Assembly: GCA_030447545.1 (NCBI GenBank)
Contig: JAUJOV010000016.1
Coordinates: 1 to 49,837 of the forward strand
DNA: 49,837 bases
Direction: 5' to 3'
From: Sphingomicrobium sp.
GTDB taxonomy: Bacteria > Pseudomonadota > Alphaproteobacteria > Sphingomonadales > Sphingomonadaceae
How positions within the stretch are numbered: position 1 is the first letter of the stretch; each line of letters begins with the position of its first letter. Below the pieces are notes generated by a model. It was not told the origin of the DNA. It worked only from the letters and a program-made list of their open reading frames with translations, and searched no databases. A program made the position numbers and the translations under genes. This document shows, one piece after another, positions 28,824 to 39,908 of this stretch.

Positions 28824-30825
28824 ATGCCTAAGGTCATCGTCGACGCATCGAGATCGAGGTCCCGCAGGGCGCGACCGTGCTCCAGGCGTGCGAGCTTGCG
28901 GGCAAGGAGATCCCGCGCTTCTGCTACCACGAGCGCCTCTCGATCGCCGGCAATTGCCGCATGTGCCTGGTCGAGGTCGCCCCGGGGCCGCCCAAGCCGC
29001 AGGCGAGCTGCGCTCTGCCCGCCGCCGACGGCCAGACCATCCGCACCGACACCGCAATGGTGAAAAAGGCGCGCGAGGGGGTGATGGAGTTCCTGCTCAT
29101 CAACCACCCGCTCGACTGCCCGATCTGCGACCAGGGCGGCGAGTGCGACCTCCAGGACCAGGCGATGACCTACGGCCGCCCCTTCTCCCGCTTCGAGGAG
29201 AACAAGAGGGCGATCGACGACAAGTATATGGGCCCGGTGATCAAGACGGCGATGACCCGCTGCATCCAGTGCACGCGCTGCATCCGCTTCTCCGAGGAAG
29301 TCGCCGGAGTGCCCGAGCTCGGAATGCTCTACCGGGGCGAGGACAGCCAGATCACGTCTTATCTCGAGCGGGCGGTGACGACCGAGCTTGCGGGCAACCT
29401 CGGCGACGTGTGCCCGGTCGGAGCGCTGCTGCAGCGGCCGCAGATCTTCGAGATGCGGCCGTGGGAGCTTCGCCGAGTGCCGGCGATCGACGTGATGGAC
29501 GCGGTCGGCTCCAACATCCGCCTCGACGTCCGCCAGCGCCAGGTGATGCAGATCCTCCCGCGCGTCCACGACGACGTGAACGAGGAGTGGATCTCCGACA
29601 AGACCCGCCACCACGCGGACGCGCTGGTGCGCAACCGGCTCGACCGGCCGTGGCTGCGCGACAGGGGAAGCTGCGCGAAGCCACGTGGCGCGATGCGCTC
29701 GACGTGCTCGCGAAGAAGCTCAAGAAAGCGGGCCCAAGCGTTGCCGCGATCGCTGGCGACCTGCTCGACGCTGAGACCATGTATGCCGCGCGCAAGCTGC
29801 TCGAGGGGCAGGGCTCGACGCTGCTCGAAGGGCGGCAGACCGGACTGTGGTACGACACGTCGAACCTGGCCGCGGTGGCATTCAACTCCACCATCGCCGG
29901 CATCGAGGATGCCGACGCAATCCTGCTCGTCGGCACCAACCCGCGCTGGGAAGCGCCGCTGGTCTCCACCCGCATCCGCAAGGCCGATCGCAAGGGCGCG
30001 AAGATCTTCGCCATCGGGCCGGAGTTCGACCAGGGATCGAAGGTCACGTGGATCGGCAACGACCTCAAGCTGCTCGGCAAGCTGCCGCGCGAGGTGACCG
30101 ACGCGTTCGCGAATGCTGAGCGGCCGGCGGTGATCGTCGGTCCCGGGCGCTCGCGGCCGGGGCGCTCGGCGCCGCACTCGCGCTGGTCGAGCCGCTCAAG
30201 CTCGTTCGCCCTTCGGCAAGCGACAGGGTGGCTGGAACGGCTTCAACGTGCTTCACACCGCCGCCTCGCGGATGGCCGGACTGATCCTCGGCTATGCGCA
30301 GGCGGGCGGCATCGGGGATATCGAGGCGGCCGCGCCGCAGGTGGTGCTTCTGCTCGGCGCGGACGAGGTCGACCCGTCGCGCTTCGCCGGCAGCTTCAAG
30401 GTCTATGTCGGCCACCACGGCGACAATGGCGCGCGCATGGCGGACCTGGTGCTGCCGGGCGCCGCCTATGCCGAAAAGCACGGCACCTACGTCAACCTCG
30501 AAGGCCGGGTGCAGTTCAGCGAGCGCGCCACCTTCCCGCCGGGCGAGGCGCGCGAGGACTGGACGATCTTGCGCGCGCTTTCCGACCTCATCGGCCGGCC
30601 GCTTGCGTTCGACCGCTACGACGTGCTGCGCGCGAGGATGGTCGAGGAATTCCGCAACTCGCCATCGACGGGCTGATCCCGCTCGAATGGGCGCCGCCGA
30701 AGCTCGATCCGAAGGCGCAAGGCGCGGTCGTCTACCCCATTGCCGACTTCTACCTGACCAACGCCATCTGCCGGGCGAGCCCGACGATGCACCGCTGCTC
30801 GGAAGAGATCGTCCACCAGCGCTGA
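28824..30825 (+). CDS. nuoG: NADH-quinone oxidoreductase subunit G, several frameshifts
   Basis: ATG 28824 (MPKVIVDA). A break near 28850 leads into [27 protein letters not shown] with the first cluster site (AGNCRMC). Then follow [33 protein letters not shown] and [11 protein letters not shown], a full set of ferredoxin-like ligands. Later breaks lie near 29665, 30160, 30225 and 30655. The molybdopterin-type domain continues with [72 protein letters not shown]-type sequence and the end [11 protein letters not shown]. The expected length of about 670 residues is preserved. Iron-sulphur subunit of the peripheral arm. Confidence 0.9.
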
Positions 30826-31884
30826 ATGACCGCCTGGTACCAGTCCTGGGGCCTGTCCTACGAATGGTCGTGGTTGTTCGCCACGGTCACGGGCATCCTC
30901 TTGATCGCCTTTCCGCTGATGCTTGCGGTGGCGATGATCATCTATGCCGACCGCAAGATCTGGGCGGCGATCGCGCTTCGTCGCGGACCGAACGTCGTCG
31001 GTCCGTTCGGCCTTCTGCAGAGCTTCGCCGACGGCCTGAAGGTGTTCCTCAAGGAAACGATCGTGCCCACGGGCGCCAACAAGGGCCTGTTCCTGATCGC
31101 GCCGATCATCACCTTCACGGTCGCGCTGATCGTCTGGGCGGTGATCCCGTTCGACTATGGCGTGGTGCTCGCCGACATCAACGTCGGCCTGCTCTACGTG
31201 CTCGCGGCGAGCTCGCTCGGCGTTTACGGGATCATCGCCGCGGGCTGGGCGTCCAATTCGAAATATCCGTTCTTCTCGGCGCTTCGGGCGGCCGCGCAGA
31301 TGGTGAGCTACGAAGTGTCGATCGGCTTCGTGCTGATCAGCGTCGTGCTCTACGCCAACACGTTCAACCTCACCGGCATCGTGCTCCAGCAGCAGGGCCA
31401 CATCTTCGGCCTGTTCAACGGCTTCGGCTTCAATCCTTTGCTGTTCCCGATGGCGGTGGTGTTCCTGATCAGCTCGATGGCCGAGACCTTCCGCACGCCG
31501 TTCGACCTGACCGAAGCGGAGAGCGAGCTCGTCGCCGGCTTCCAGACCGAATACAGCTCGATGAGCTTCGCGCTCTTCTGGCTCGGCGAATATGGCAACG
31601 TGATCCTGATGTGCGCGCTCAACGCGCTCCTGTTCTGGGGCGGCTGGCTTCCGCCGCTCAATGTGGACCTGATCCCCTGGTTCGATATCCCCGGAATCCT
31701 GTGGCTGTTCGCCAAGATGATGTTCTTCTTCTTCGTGTTCAGCTGGGTGCGCGCGACCGTGCCGAGGTACCGCTACGACCAGCTGATGCGGCTCGGCTGG
31801 AAGATCTTCCTGCCGATGAGCATCTTCTTCGTGATCATCGTCTCGGGCTGGCTGATGTTGACCCGCTATGGAGTGGCGGCATGA
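30826..31884 (+). CDS. nuoH: NADH-quinone oxidoreductase subunit H
   Basis: 352 residues starting one base after the nuoG stop. Eight-helix quinone-pocket subunit: [77 protein letters not shown] and the C-terminal [14 protein letters not shown]. No frameshift. The stop overlaps the nuoI start (ATGA). Confidence 0.95.
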   Translation: MTAWYQSWGLSYEWSWLFATVTGILLIAFPLMLAVAMIIYADRKIWAAIALRRGPNVVGPFGLLQSFADGLKVFLKETIVPTGANKGLFLIAPIITFTVALIVWAVIPFDYGVVLADINVGLLYVLAASSLGVYGIIAAGWASNSKYPFFSALRAAAQMVSYEVSIGFVLISVVLYANTFNLTGIVLQQQGHIFGLFNGFGFNPLLFPMAVVFLISSMAETFRTPFDLTEAESELVAGFQTEYSSMSFALFWLGEYGNVILMCALNALLFWGGWLPPLNVDLIPWFDIPGILWLFAKMMFFFFVFSWVRATVPRYRYDQLMRLGWKIFLPMSIFFVIIVSGWLMLTRYGVAA

Positions 31885-32366
31885 CGCCCCTGCAGTATCT
31901 GAAGGCCTTCACCTTGTTCGAGCTGGTGCGCGCGCACTGGCTGACGCTGAAATATTTCTTCAAGCCCAAGGCGACGATCAACTATCCGTACGAGAAGTCG
32001 CCGCAGAGCCCGCGCTTCCGCGGCGAGCATGCGCTTCGCCGCTATCCGAACGGCGAGGAGCGCTGCATCGCGTGCAAATTGTGCGAGGCGATCTGCCCGG
32101 CGCTTGCGATAACCATCGAGGCCGAGCCGCGCGAGGACGGCAGCCGCCGGACCACGCGCTACGACATCGACATGGTCAAGTGCATCTACTGCGGCCTGTG
32201 CCAGGAGGCCTGCCCGGTCGACGCGATCGTCGAGGGGCCGAACCTCGAGTTCGCGACCGAGACGCGCGAGGAGCTGCTCTACGACAAGGCCAAGCTGCTC
32301 GCCAACGGCGACCGGTGGGAGCAGGCGATCGCCGCCAACCTTGCCGCCGAAGCACCGTATCGTTAG
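31881..32366 (+). CDS. nuoI: NADH-quinone oxidoreductase subunit I
   Basis: 161 residues from ATG 31881. Two [4Fe-4S] motifs, [12 protein letters not shown] and [12 protein letters not shown], feed cluster N2. The N-terminal amphipathic segment [19 protein letters not shown] lies on the membrane arm. Intact. It is followed by an unusual 147-nt gap filled by a palindromic element before nuoJ. Confidence 0.95.
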   Translation: MTPLQYLKAFTLFELVRAHWLTLKYFFKPKATINYPYEKSPQSPRFRGEHALRRYPNGEERCIACKLCEAICPALAITIEAEPREDGSRRTTRYDIDMVKCIYCGLCQEACPVDAIVEGPNLEFATETREELLYDKAKLLANGDRWEQAIAANLAAEAPYR

Positions 32367-32399
32367 GCGGCGCGGCATGCTCAATCAGGGGATGCAAAT

Positions 32400-32508
32400 C
32401 CTCCCCCGTCGGGGGAGGTGGCAGGCCGAAGGCCTGACGGAGGGGGATTGTTCCTTCTCCGGACATGCCCCCTCCGGCGCTTCGCTCCACCTCCCCCTCA
32501 AGGGGAGG
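32400..32508. repeat. About 110-bp composite palindromic intergenic element between nuoI and nuoJ
   Basis: Nested inverted repeats: CCTCCCCC / GGGGGAGG (32400-32407, 32411-32418), CAGGCC / GGCCTG (32422-32427, 32431-32436) and CCTCCCC / GGGGAGG (32490-32496, 32502-32508). The left half (GGAGGTGGC...GACGGAGGGGG) is also complementary to the right half (CCCCCTCCGGCGC...CCACCTCCCC), so the whole can form a cruciform or long RNA hairpin. It resembles REP or MITE-like elements and the smaller palindrome before nuoA. Its last arm supplies the GGGGAGG ribosome-binding site of nuoJ. Confidence 0.75.
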
Positions 32509-32513
32509 ATCGC

Positions 32514-33119
32514 TTGATCGGCCTCATCGCCTTTTACCTGTTCGCGACGGTCACCATCGCTTCGGCGATCGCGGTGATCTTTGCGCGCAATCCGGTGCAC
32601 TCCGTGCTGTGGCTGATCCTCGCATTCTTCAACGCGGCGGGGCTGATGCTGATCGCGGGGGCGGAGTTCATCGCCTTGCTTCTGATCATCGTCTACGTCG
32701 GCGCGGTCGCGGTGCTGTTCCTGTTCGTGGTGATGATGCTCGACGTGGACTTCGCCGCGCTGCGCTCGGGCTTCACCCGCAACCTGCCGTTCGGCTTGCT
32801 GATCGCTCTGGTGCTTCTGGCCGAGATCATCATTGCGGTAAGCGCTTGGCGCGCTGGGCCGGCGCTGAGCGGAGCGGGACCGCGCGAGGCTGCGCAGCCG
32901 AACATCGAAGCGCTGGGCCAGGCACTCTACACGCGCTTCCTCTACCCGTTCGAGATCGCCGGGCTGATCCTTCTGGTCGCAATGATCGGGGCGATCGTGC
33001 TCACGCACCGGAGCCGCAGCGATCGGCGGCCGCAGAGCGCGTCGAGGCAGATCGGCCGGCGGCCCGAGGACGCGGTCGAGCTTGCCAATCCGCCGGTCGG
33101 CGAGGGAATGAAGCTGTGA
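32514..33119 (+). CDS. nuoJ: NADH-quinone oxidoreductase subunit J
   Basis: 201 residues from a TTG at 32514, five nt after the GGGGAGG arm of the palindromic element. Upstream in-frame codons to 32418 are repeat sequence and not protein-like. Five membrane helices: [57 protein letters not shown] and [21 protein letters not shown]. The conserved pi-bulge helix of ND6 type is present. The C-terminal basic tail is variable. The stop overlaps the nuoK GTG. Confidence 0.92.
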   Translation: MIGLIAFYLFATVTIASAIAVIFARNPVHSVLWLILAFFNAAGLMLIAGAEFIALLLIIVYVGAVAVLFLFVVMMLDVDFAALRSGFTRNLPFGLLIALVLLAEIIIAVSAWRAGPALSGAGPREAAQPNIEALGQALYTRFLYPFEIAGLILLVAMIGAIVLTHRSRSDRRPQSASRQIGRRPEDAVELANPPVGEGMKL

Positions 33120-33421
33120 TCAGCCTTGCGCATTATCTCACCGTCGCAGCGATCCTGTTCGTGCTTGGCGTGCTCGGCATCTTCCTCAATCGCCGCAACG
33201 TCATCCTGATGCTGATGGCGATCGAGCTCATCCTGCTTAGCGTGAACATCAACCTGGTCGCCTTTTCCGCCTTTCTCGGGGACATCGTGGGGCAGGTGAT
33301 GGCGATGTTCGTGCTGACCGTCGCAGCCGCGGAGGCGGCGATCGGCCTTGCGATCCTGGTCATCTTCTTCCGCGGCCGCGGCTCGATCGCGGTCGAAGAC
33401 GTCAACCGGATGCGCGGCTGA
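33116..33421 (+). CDS. nuoK: NADH-quinone oxidoreductase subunit K
   Basis: 101 residues from a GTG at 33116. Three helices with the conserved Glu residues in [13 protein letters not shown] and [15 protein letters not shown], which are part of the proton path. The stop overlaps the nuoL ATG. Confidence 0.95.
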   Translation: MISLAHYLTVAAILFVLGVLGIFLNRRNVILMLMAIELILLSVNINLVAFSAFLGDIVGQVMAMFVLTVAAAEAAIGLAILVIFFRGRGSIAVEDVNRMRG

Positions 33422-35454
33422 TGGAGCCGCTGATCGTCATCGTGTTCGCGCCGCTGCTCGCGGCGCTGATCGCGGGGCTGTTCGGCCGCTGGATCGGCGC
33501 GACTGCGGCCAAGGCGATCACCACCGGCGCGCTGTTCCTTGGAGCGGCGCTGAGCTGGCCGATCTTCCTCTCCTACATCGCGGGCGGCGCGCAATCGCAG
33601 GTCGTGCCGGTGCTCGAGTGGATCAACTCGGGCGACCTGCGCGTCGCCTGGGAGCTGCGCGTCGACACGCTGACCGCGGTGATGCTGGTGGTGGTGACGA
33701 CGGTCTCGAGCCTCGTTCACCTCTATAGCTGGGGCTACATGGCGCAGGACCCGGGCCAGCCGCGCTTCTTCGCCTATCTGTCGCTGTTCAGCTTCGCGAT
33801 GCTGATGCTGGTGACGGCCGACAACCTCGTCCAGATGTTCTTCGGCTGGGAAGGGGTGGGCCTCGCTTCCTACCTGCTGATCGGCTTCTGGTACCACAAG
33901 CCCTCGGCCAATGCCGCCGCATTGAAGGCGTTTGTCGTCAACCGCATCGGCGACTTCGGCTTTTCGCTCGGCATCTTCGGCACGTTCCTGGTGTTCGGGA
34001 CGCTGTCGATCCCCGCGATCCTCGAGGCCGCGCCGCAAATGGCGGGATCGACGATCGGCTTTGCCGGCATGCGGGTCGACACCATGACCGTGCTGTGCCT
34101 GCTGCTGTTCGTCGGAGCGATGGGCAAGTCGGCGCAGCTGGGCCTTCACACCTGGCTGCCCGACGCGATGGAAGGCCCGACGCCGGTCAGCGCGCTGATC
34201 CACGCCGCGACGATGGTCACTGCGGGCGTGTTCATGGTCTGCCGCCTCTCGCCGATGTTCGAGACCAGCGAGACGGCGCTTGCGACGGTCGTCTATGTCG
34301 GCGCGGCAACCGCATTCGTCGCCGCGACCATCGGCACCGCGCAGAACGACATCAAGCGGGTGATCGCTTATTCGACCATGTCGCAGCTCGGCTACATGTT
34401 CTTCGCCGCGGGCGTCGGCGCATACGGCGCGGCAATGTTCCATCTGTTCACCCACGCCTTTTTCAAGGCGCTTCTGTTCCTCGGCGCGGGCTCGGTGATC
34501 CATGCGATGCACCACGAGCAGGACATGCGCTTCTACGGCGCGCTTCGTAAGGAAATCCCGTTCACGTTCTGGGTGATGGTGATCGGGACGCTCGCGATCA
34601 CCGGCGTCGGAATCGCCGGCATCGGCTTTGCCGGATACCATTCGAAGGACGCGATCCTCGAAAGCGCCTGGGCGAGCGGAAGCGTTCATGGAGTGATCGC
34701 CTTCTGGCTCGGCGCGATCGCTGCGCTTCTGACCAGCTTCTATTCGTGGCGGCTCATCTTCCTGACCTTCTTCGGCGCGCCGCGCTGGGCAGCGTCGGAG
34801 CACATCCAGCACGGCCTGCACGGCGATCCCGACCATCCCGACGAGGAGCATGGCGACAGCTCGAACGACCCGCACATGCCGCCCACCGGCACGGGCGGCT
34901 ATCACCCGCACGAAAGCCCGCTGACCATGCTGGTGCCGATCGGCCTGCTCGCGCTTGGAGCGATCGCATCGGGCTTCCTGTTCCACGATTACTTCCTGGA
35001 TTCGGCCGTGTTCTGGCACGGCAGCATCGCCTTCGACGAGCATCTCGCCCACGCGATGCACGGGGTGCCCGCCTGGGTGAAATATAGCGCCACGATTGCG
35101 ATGCTCGTCGGGCTTGCGATCGCCTGGCACAACTACATTCGCCGGCCGTCGGCTGCTGCCGGCTTCGTCCGCCAGTTCTCCGGCATCCACGCATTCGTGA
35201 AGAACAAATGGTATTTCGACGAGCTCTACGACACCATCTTCGTACGCCCGTCGCTGTGGCTCGGGCGGCTGTTCTGGAAAGGCGGTGACGAGGGGACGAT
35301 CGACCGCTTCGGCCCGCACGGCGCGGCCTATGCGGTCGGCGTCGGCAACCGCCTGACCTATCGGCTGCAGTCGGGCTACGTCTATTCCTACGCGCTGGTG
35401 ATGCTGCTCGGCCTCGTCGGTGCCGCGAGCTGGGCGATCTGGTGGGCCCGGTGA
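33421..35454 (+). CDS. nuoL: NADH-quinone oxidoreductase subunit L
   Basis: 677 residues, intact. Antiporter-like proton-pumping subunit. Signatures: [19 protein letters not shown], the proton-path Lys region [54 protein letters not shown] and [20 protein letters not shown] His/Asp-rich soluble loop lies around residues 465-500 ([10 protein letters not shown]), and the C-terminal lateral helix region ([10 protein letters not shown]) is present. Confidence 0.96.
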   Translation: MEPLIVIVFAPLLAALIAGLFGRWIGATAAKAITTGALFLGAALSWPIFLSYIAGGAQSQVVPVLEWINSGDLRVAWELRVDTLTAVMLVVVTTVSSLVHLYSWGYMAQDPGQPRFFAYLSLFSFAMLMLVTADNLVQMFFGWEGVGLASYLLIGFWYHKPSANAAALKAFVVNRIGDFGFSLGIFGTFLVFGTLSIPAILEAAPQMAGSTIGFAGMRVDTMTVLCLLLFVGAMGKSAQLGLHTWLPDAMEGPTPVSALIHAATMVTAGVFMVCRLSPMFETSETALATVVYVGAATAFVAATIGTAQNDIKRVIAYSTMSQLGYMFFAAGVGAYGAAMFHLFTHAFFKALLFLGAGSVIHAMHHEQDMRFYGALRKEIPFTFWVMVIGTLAITGVGIAGIGFAGYHSKDAILESAWASGSVHGVIAFWLGAIAALLTSFYSWRLIFLTFFGAPRWAASEHIQHGLHGDPDHPDEEHGDSSNDPHMPPTGTGGYHPHESPLTMLVPIGLLALGAIASGFLFHDYFLDSAVFWHGSIAFDEHLAHAMHGVPAWVKYSATIAMLVGLAIAWHNYIRRPSAAAGFVRQFSGIHAFVKNKWYFDELYDTIFVRPSLWLGRLFWKGGDEGTIDRFGPHGAAYAVGVGNRLTYRLQSGYVYSYALVMLLGLVGAASWAIWWAR

Positions 35455-36983
35455 CCGACCTGCCTTTGCTGACCATCCTGATCGCGCTGCCGCTGCTCGC
35501 GGCCTTCGCGTGCCTGTTCGTCAGCGCCGGCGCCGCGCGGTGGATCGCGCTTGCCGCGACGCTCGCCAACCTCGCGATCGGCATAATCCTGTGGATCGCT
35601 TACGATCCGGCGGGCGCGCAATGGCAGTTCGTCGAAAGCCTGGCGCTTCGCGGCGGCATTGCCTGGGTGCTCGGCATAGACGGGATCGCGCTGGTCCTGA
35701 TCCTGCTGTCGGTGTTCCTGATGCCGATCTGCATCGGCGCGAGCTGGCGCGCGATCGACCGCCGCGTGCCCGAATATATGGCCGCCTTCCTGCTGATGGA
35801 ATCGCTGATGCTCGGCGTCTTCGCGGCTCAGGACCTGTTCCTGTTCTACGTCTTCTTCGAAGGCGGGCTGATCCCGATGTACATGATCATCGGCATCTGG
35901 GGCGGCGCCGAGCGGATCAAGGCGAGCTACAAGTTCTTCCTCTACACCCTGCTCGGCTCGGTGCTGATGCTGATCGCCATGATCTACATGGTGAGCGAGG
36001 CCGGCACGACGTCGATCCCCGCGCTGATGGCGCACGACTTCCCGATGGATGCGCAAAAGTGGCTGTGGCTCGCCTTCTTCGCCAGCTTCGCGGTGAAGAT
36101 GCCGATGTGGCCGGTCCACACCTGGCTGCCCGACGCGCACGTCCAGGCGCCGACCGCGGGATCGGTGATCCTCGCGGGCGTGCTTCTGAAGCTCGGCGGC
36201 TACGGCTTCATCCGCTTCTCGCTGCCGATGTTCCCCGAAGCCTCGGCGATGTACGTGCCATTGGTCTTCGTCCTGTCCGGAATAGCGATCGTCTACACCA
36301 GCCTCGTCGCGCTGGTTCAGCGGGATATGAAGAAGCTGATCGCTTATTCCTCGGTCGCGCACATGGCGTTCGTCACCTTCGGACTGTTCGCCTTCAACCG
36401 GCAGGGCATCGAAGGCGCGATGATCGTGATGCTGAGCCACGGGCTGGTGTCGGGCGCGCTCTTCCTGGTCGTCGGAGTGATCTACGACCGCCTGCACACG
36501 CGCGAGATCGCCGCCTACGGGGGGCTGTCGAACAACATGCCGGGCTATGCGCTGCTGTTCATGCTGTTCAGCATGGCCGCGGTCGGCCTGCCGGGCACGA
36601 GCGGCTTCGTCGGCGAGTTCCTCGCCCTTCTCGGCACCTACAGGGTGTCGAGCTGGGCGGCGATCGTCGCCACCACCGGAATCATCCTGGGCGCCGCCTA
36701 CATGCTGTGGCTTTACTGGCGGATCTGCTTCGGCGTCGCGCGCACGCCCGAAGCGGCGGTGATGCGCGACCTCAGCTCGCGCGAATGGCTGCTGCTTGCG
36801 CCGATCGCTGCCGGCGTCTTGTGGATGGGCATCTATCCCGAGAGCTTCCTCCGACCGATCCGCGCCGACGTCGGCCGGCTGCTCGAGCGAGTCGAGCGCG
36901 CCGCTCCGCCCGGCGACGCGCAGCTGGCACGCGGTGCCGCCAGGCCCGCGGCCGGCACCCACGCCCCGGAGGCAGCGCACTGA
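35451..36983 (+). CDS. nuoM: NADH-quinone oxidoreductase subunit M
   Basis: 510 residues from GTG 35451, which overlaps the nuoL stop; an in-frame GTG at 35442 would add three residues. Antiporter-like: [50 protein letters not shown]-type helix, [15 protein letters not shown] and [16 protein letters not shown]. It has a Pro/Ala-rich extension at the end ([15 protein letters not shown]), absent from the E. coli protein as far as I recall. The stop overlaps the nuoN ATG. Confidence 0.95.
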   Translation: MTDLPLLTILIALPLLAAFACLFVSAGAARWIALAATLANLAIGIILWIAYDPAGAQWQFVESLALRGGIAWVLGIDGIALVLILLSVFLMPICIGASWRAIDRRVPEYMAAFLLMESLMLGVFAAQDLFLFYVFFEGGLIPMYMIIGIWGGAERIKASYKFFLYTLLGSVLMLIAMIYMVSEAGTTSIPALMAHDFPMDAQKWLWLAFFASFAVKMPMWPVHTWLPDAHVQAPTAGSVILAGVLLKLGGYGFIRFSLPMFPEASAMYVPLVFVLSGIAIVYTSLVALVQRDMKKLIAYSSVAHMAFVTFGLFAFNRQGIEGAMIVMLSHGLVSGALFLVVGVIYDRLHTREIAAYGGLSNNMPGYALLFMLFSMAAVGLPGTSGFVGEFLALLGTYRVSSWAAIVATTGIILGAAYMLWLYWRICFGVARTPEAAVMRDLSSREWLLLAPIAAGVLWMGIYPESFLRPIRADVGRLLERVERAAPPGDAQLARGAARPAAGTHAPEAAH

Positions 36984-38416
36984 TGAACGTCGCACCGATC
37001 CTGCCCGAGATCATCCTCGGCATCGGCGCGATCGTGCTGATGCTGGTCGCCGCGTTTGCCGGCCGGCGCAGCGGCGGCTTCACCAGCTGGGCCGCGGTGC
37101 TGCTGCTGATCGGCGCGACCCTTGCGCTCATCGGCGCGCCGTCCGAGGCGGGCGCAGTGTATGGCGGCCTCGTCACCGCCGATTTCTTCGGAGCGTTCGG
37201 CAAGTCGCTGATCTTCCTCGCCTCGGCCGTCGCGATCATCGCGGCGCACGGCTGGTTCGAGCGCGGCACCGAGCACAGCCCCGAATATCCGGTGCTGATC
37301 CTGTTCAGCGCGCTCGGCGGCGCGGTGATGGTGTCGGCGATCAGCCTTGTGACGCTCTACATAGGACTCGAGCTCCTGAGCCTGGCCGGCTATGTGCTCG
37401 CCTCGTACCGGCGCAACGACGACCGCTCGGCCGAAGCGGGCCTCAAATATTTCCTGCTCGGGGCGCTTGCCAGCGGCATCCTGCTCTACGGCATCTCGCT
37501 GCTCTACGGCTTCAGCGGAACGATGAACTTCAACGGCATCGCTGCAGCCTTTGAGCGCGGCGGGCCGCCGTCGCTGGGCCTGCTGTTCGGCGTGGTGTTC
37601 GTGCTCGCAGGAGTGGCATTCAAGATCAGCGCGGTGCCGTTCCACTTCTGGACGCCCGACGTCTACGAAGGCGCTCCGACCCCTGTCACCGCCTTTTTCG
37701 CCTCCGCGCCCAAGGTTGCCGCGGTGCTGCTCGGCGTTCGCCTGTGCATCGACGCGCTCGGTCCCGCGACCGACGCCTGGCGGCAGATCGTGATCTTCGC
37801 CGCGCTCGCCTCAATCTTCCTCGGGGCAGTCGCCGCTTACGGCCAGACCAACATCAAGCGGCTGCTCGCTTATTCGTCGATCAACAATGTCGGCTTCGCG
37901 CTGGTCGGCCTCGCCGCGGGCACTCCGGTGGGCGCTTCGTCGGTGCTGTTCTACATGGCCGTCTATGTCGTGATGACGCTTGGCGCCTTCCTGTGCGTGC
38001 TGTGGATGCGCGACAAGGACGGCGAGGCCGTCGAGGACATTTACGCGCTTTCGGGCCTGTCGCAGACGCGGCCGGCATTTGCCGTGGCACTTGCGATCTT
38101 CATGTTCAGCCTTGCCGGCATCCCGCCTTTGTTCGGCTTCTGGCCCAAGCTGCTCGTGTTCCAGGCAGCGGTCGATGCGGGGCTGGTCGCGCTCGCGGTC
38201 GCGGCGATCGTCGGCACTGTCGTCGGCGCTTATTACTATCTGAAGATCGTCAAGATCGTGTACTTCGACGAGGCGGCACCGGCCTTCGCGCGCGTGCGCC
38301 AGCCCGTGCAGGGCGCGCTGATCTTCCTCGCGGCGGTCGCGGTCTCGCCGCTCGGCTATCTGCTGATCGGTCCGCTCCAGTCGCTCACCGACCGAGCTGC
38401 GGGGTCGATCTTCTGA
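36983..38416 (+). CDS. nuoN: NADH-quinone oxidoreductase subunit N
   Basis: 477 residues, intact. Third antiporter-like subunit: LYIGLELLSLAGYVLASYRRND, GLKYFLLGALASGILLYGISLLYG, VPFHFWTPDVYEGAPTPVTAFFA, LLAYSSINNVGFALVG and FSLAGIPPLFGFWPK. It is the last nuo gene; birA follows with no gap, suggesting one transcript. Confidence 0.95.
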   Translation: MNVAPILPEIILGIGAIVLMLVAAFAGRRSGGFTSWAAVLLLIGATLALIGAPSEAGAVYGGLVTADFFGAFGKSLIFLASAVAIIAAHGWFERGTEHSPEYPVLILFSALGGAVMVSAISLVTLYIGLELLSLAGYVLASYRRNDDRSAEAGLKYFLLGALASGILLYGISLLYGFSGTMNFNGIAAAFERGGPPSLGLLFGVVFVLAGVAFKISAVPFHFWTPDVYEGAPTPVTAFFASAPKVAAVLLGVRLCIDALGPATDAWRQIVIFAALASIFLGAVAAYGQTNIKRLLAYSSINNVGFALVGLAAGTPVGASSVLFYMAVYVVMTLGAFLCVLWMRDKDGEAVEDIYALSGLSQTRPAFAVALAIFMFSLAGIPPLFGFWPKLLVFQAAVDAGLVALAVAAIVGTVVGAYYYLKIVKIVYFDEAAPAFARVRQPVQGALIFLAAVAVSPLGYLLIGPLQSLTDRAAGSIF

Positions 38417-39099
38417 GCCGCATCCGAATCGTCGAGCGCACCGGCTCGACCAACGCCGATCTGCTTGACGATTCGAACGCCGTCGAAGGCGACTGGCTGG
38501 TCGCGCTTGATCAGGAGGCGGGCCGCGGGCGCCAGGGCCGCGAATGGGTGAGCGAGGAGGGCAATTTCTTCGGCAGCACCCTGGTCGAGCTTGGCCCAAG
38601 CGACCCGCCCGCGCCGTCGCTTTCGCTCGCGGCCGGGCTCGCGCTGATCGAGGCGGTGGATGTTGCAGTGCCCGGCCTTGCGCTGCTGCTCAAATGGCCG
38701 AACGATCTGCTGCTTGGGCGTGGCAAGCTTGCCGGAATCCTGCTCGAGCGCAGCGGCGAGCGCATCGTCGCCGGCTTCGGCGTCAACCTCGCCGCAGCGC
38801 CGCAGCTAGGCGACCGCGAGGCCGCTTCGCTCGATCGCAAGATCATCCCCGCGGCCTTCGCCCCGCTGCTCGCCGGAAGCTTTGCGCGGATGGTCGCGCT
38901 ATGGCGAAGCTCGGAACCCGAGGCGTTCGCCCGGGCCTGGCTGGCGCGCGCTCATCCCGTTGGCACGGCGCTCACCGTGCACGGCGGCGAGCAGGCGACG
39001 GTCACCGGCACATTCGACGGGATCGAGCCCGACGGAGCGCTTCGCCTTCGCCGCGACGGCGACGTCGAAGTGATCCGCGCGGGCGACGTCGAGTTGTGA
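38413..39099 (+). CDS. birA: Biotin--[acetyl-CoA-carboxylase] ligase
   Basis: Attaches biotin to BCCP via biotinyl-AMP. Catalytic domain: RIVERTGSTNADLL, VALDQEAGRGRQGREW, LSLAAGLALIEAV, LLKWPNDLLLGRGKLAGILLE, IVAGFGVNL, and a C-terminal SH3-like part (GTFDGIEPDGALRLR). No N-terminal DNA-binding domain, so it is a ligase only. No ATG, GTG or TTG occurs in frame between the nuoN stop and the conserved N-terminus; the CTG at 38413 is the nearest candidate, so the start is uncertain or a base is missing. It is coupled to nuoN and followed by coaX. Confidence 0.87.
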   Translation: MSRIRIVERTGSTNADLLDDSNAVEGDWLVALDQEAGRGRQGREWVSEEGNFFGSTLVELGPSDPPAPSLSLAAGLALIEAVDVAVPGLALLLKWPNDLLLGRGKLAGILLERSGERIVAGFGVNLAAAPQLGDREAASLDRKIIPAAFAPLLAGSFARMVALWRSSEPEAFARAWLARAHPVGTALTVHGGEQATVTGTFDGIEPDGALRLRRDGDVEVIRAGDVEL

Positions 39100-39128
39100 A
39101 CCTCGGCACGCGAAGCTAGGGCGCGGCC

Positions 39129-39908
39129 ATGCTGCTCGCGATCGATGCCGGCAACACCAATGTCGTCTTCGCGCTGGTCGAGAAGCGCGAAATCCGCGCG
39201 CGCTGGCGAATCGCGACGGAAGCGCGGCGCACGGCCGACCAGTACGCGGTCTGGCTTCATCAGCTGCTGGAGCTCGAAGGCTATGCCAAGGGGGACGTGA
39301 GCGCTGCGATCATCGGCACGGTCGTCCCGCGCGCGACCCACAATCTCGAAGTGCTCGCGAGCAAATATTTCCACGTCGAGCCGCTGATTGCGGGGCAGGG
39401 ACGGGCGGAGTGGCCGATCACGCTCGACGTCGACGAGCCGCACAATGTCGGCGCGGACCGAGCGCTCGACGCCATCGCCGCGCACGAGAAATATGCCGGC
39501 GACCTGATCGTCATCGACTTCGGAACGGCAACCACCTTCGACGTGGTCGACTCGAGCGGCGCCTACAAGGGCGGGATCATCGCGCCCGGGATCAACCTGT
39601 CGCTCGATGCTCTGGTCAGCGCCGCGGCCAAGCTTACGCGCATTGCGATTGACGTTCCGCAGGACGATTCGGTGATCGGCCGAACCACCGAAAGCCAGAT
39701 GCTGGCCGGCATCTACTGGGGCTATGTCGCGATGATGGAAGGGCTGGTGGCGCGCCTTAAGAGCGAGATCGGGCGGCCGGTCACGGTGGTGGCGACGGGG
39801 GGCCTTGCGACCCTGTTCGACCAGAAGACCGAGCTGTTCGACGCGGTTGAACCCGATCTGACCATCCAGGGGTTGGCCCTGCTGCATGAGAAGATTGCGG
39901 TCGCTTAG
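39129..39908 (+). CDS. coaX: Type III pantothenate kinase
   Basis: First step of CoA synthesis. 259 residues, ATG 39129. ASKHA-fold motifs: [62 protein letters not shown] and [13 protein letters not shown]. Intact, and followed immediately by the RNase J gene. CoaX uses a monovalent cation and is insensitive to CoA feedback in characterised cases. Confidence 0.94.
   Translation: MLLAIDAGNTNVVFALVEKREIRARWRIATEARRTADQYAVWLHQLLELEGYAKGDVSAAIIGTVVPRATHNLEVLASKYFHVEPLIAGQGRAEWPITLDVDEPHNVGADRALDAIAAHEKYAGDLIVIDFGTATTFDVVDSSGAYKGGIIAPGINLSLDALVSAAAKLTRIAIDVPQDDSVIGRTTESQMLAGIYWGYVAMMEGLVARLKSEIGRPVTVVATGGLATLFDQKTELFDAVEPDLTIQGLALLHEKIAVA

Noticed and set aside
33133-35319. 728-codon minus-strand frame opposite nuoK-nuoL
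   Set aside because: Shadow of nuoL; no recognisable domain. The same applies to 35388-36995, 24534-26102 and 27683-29614 on the minus strand.
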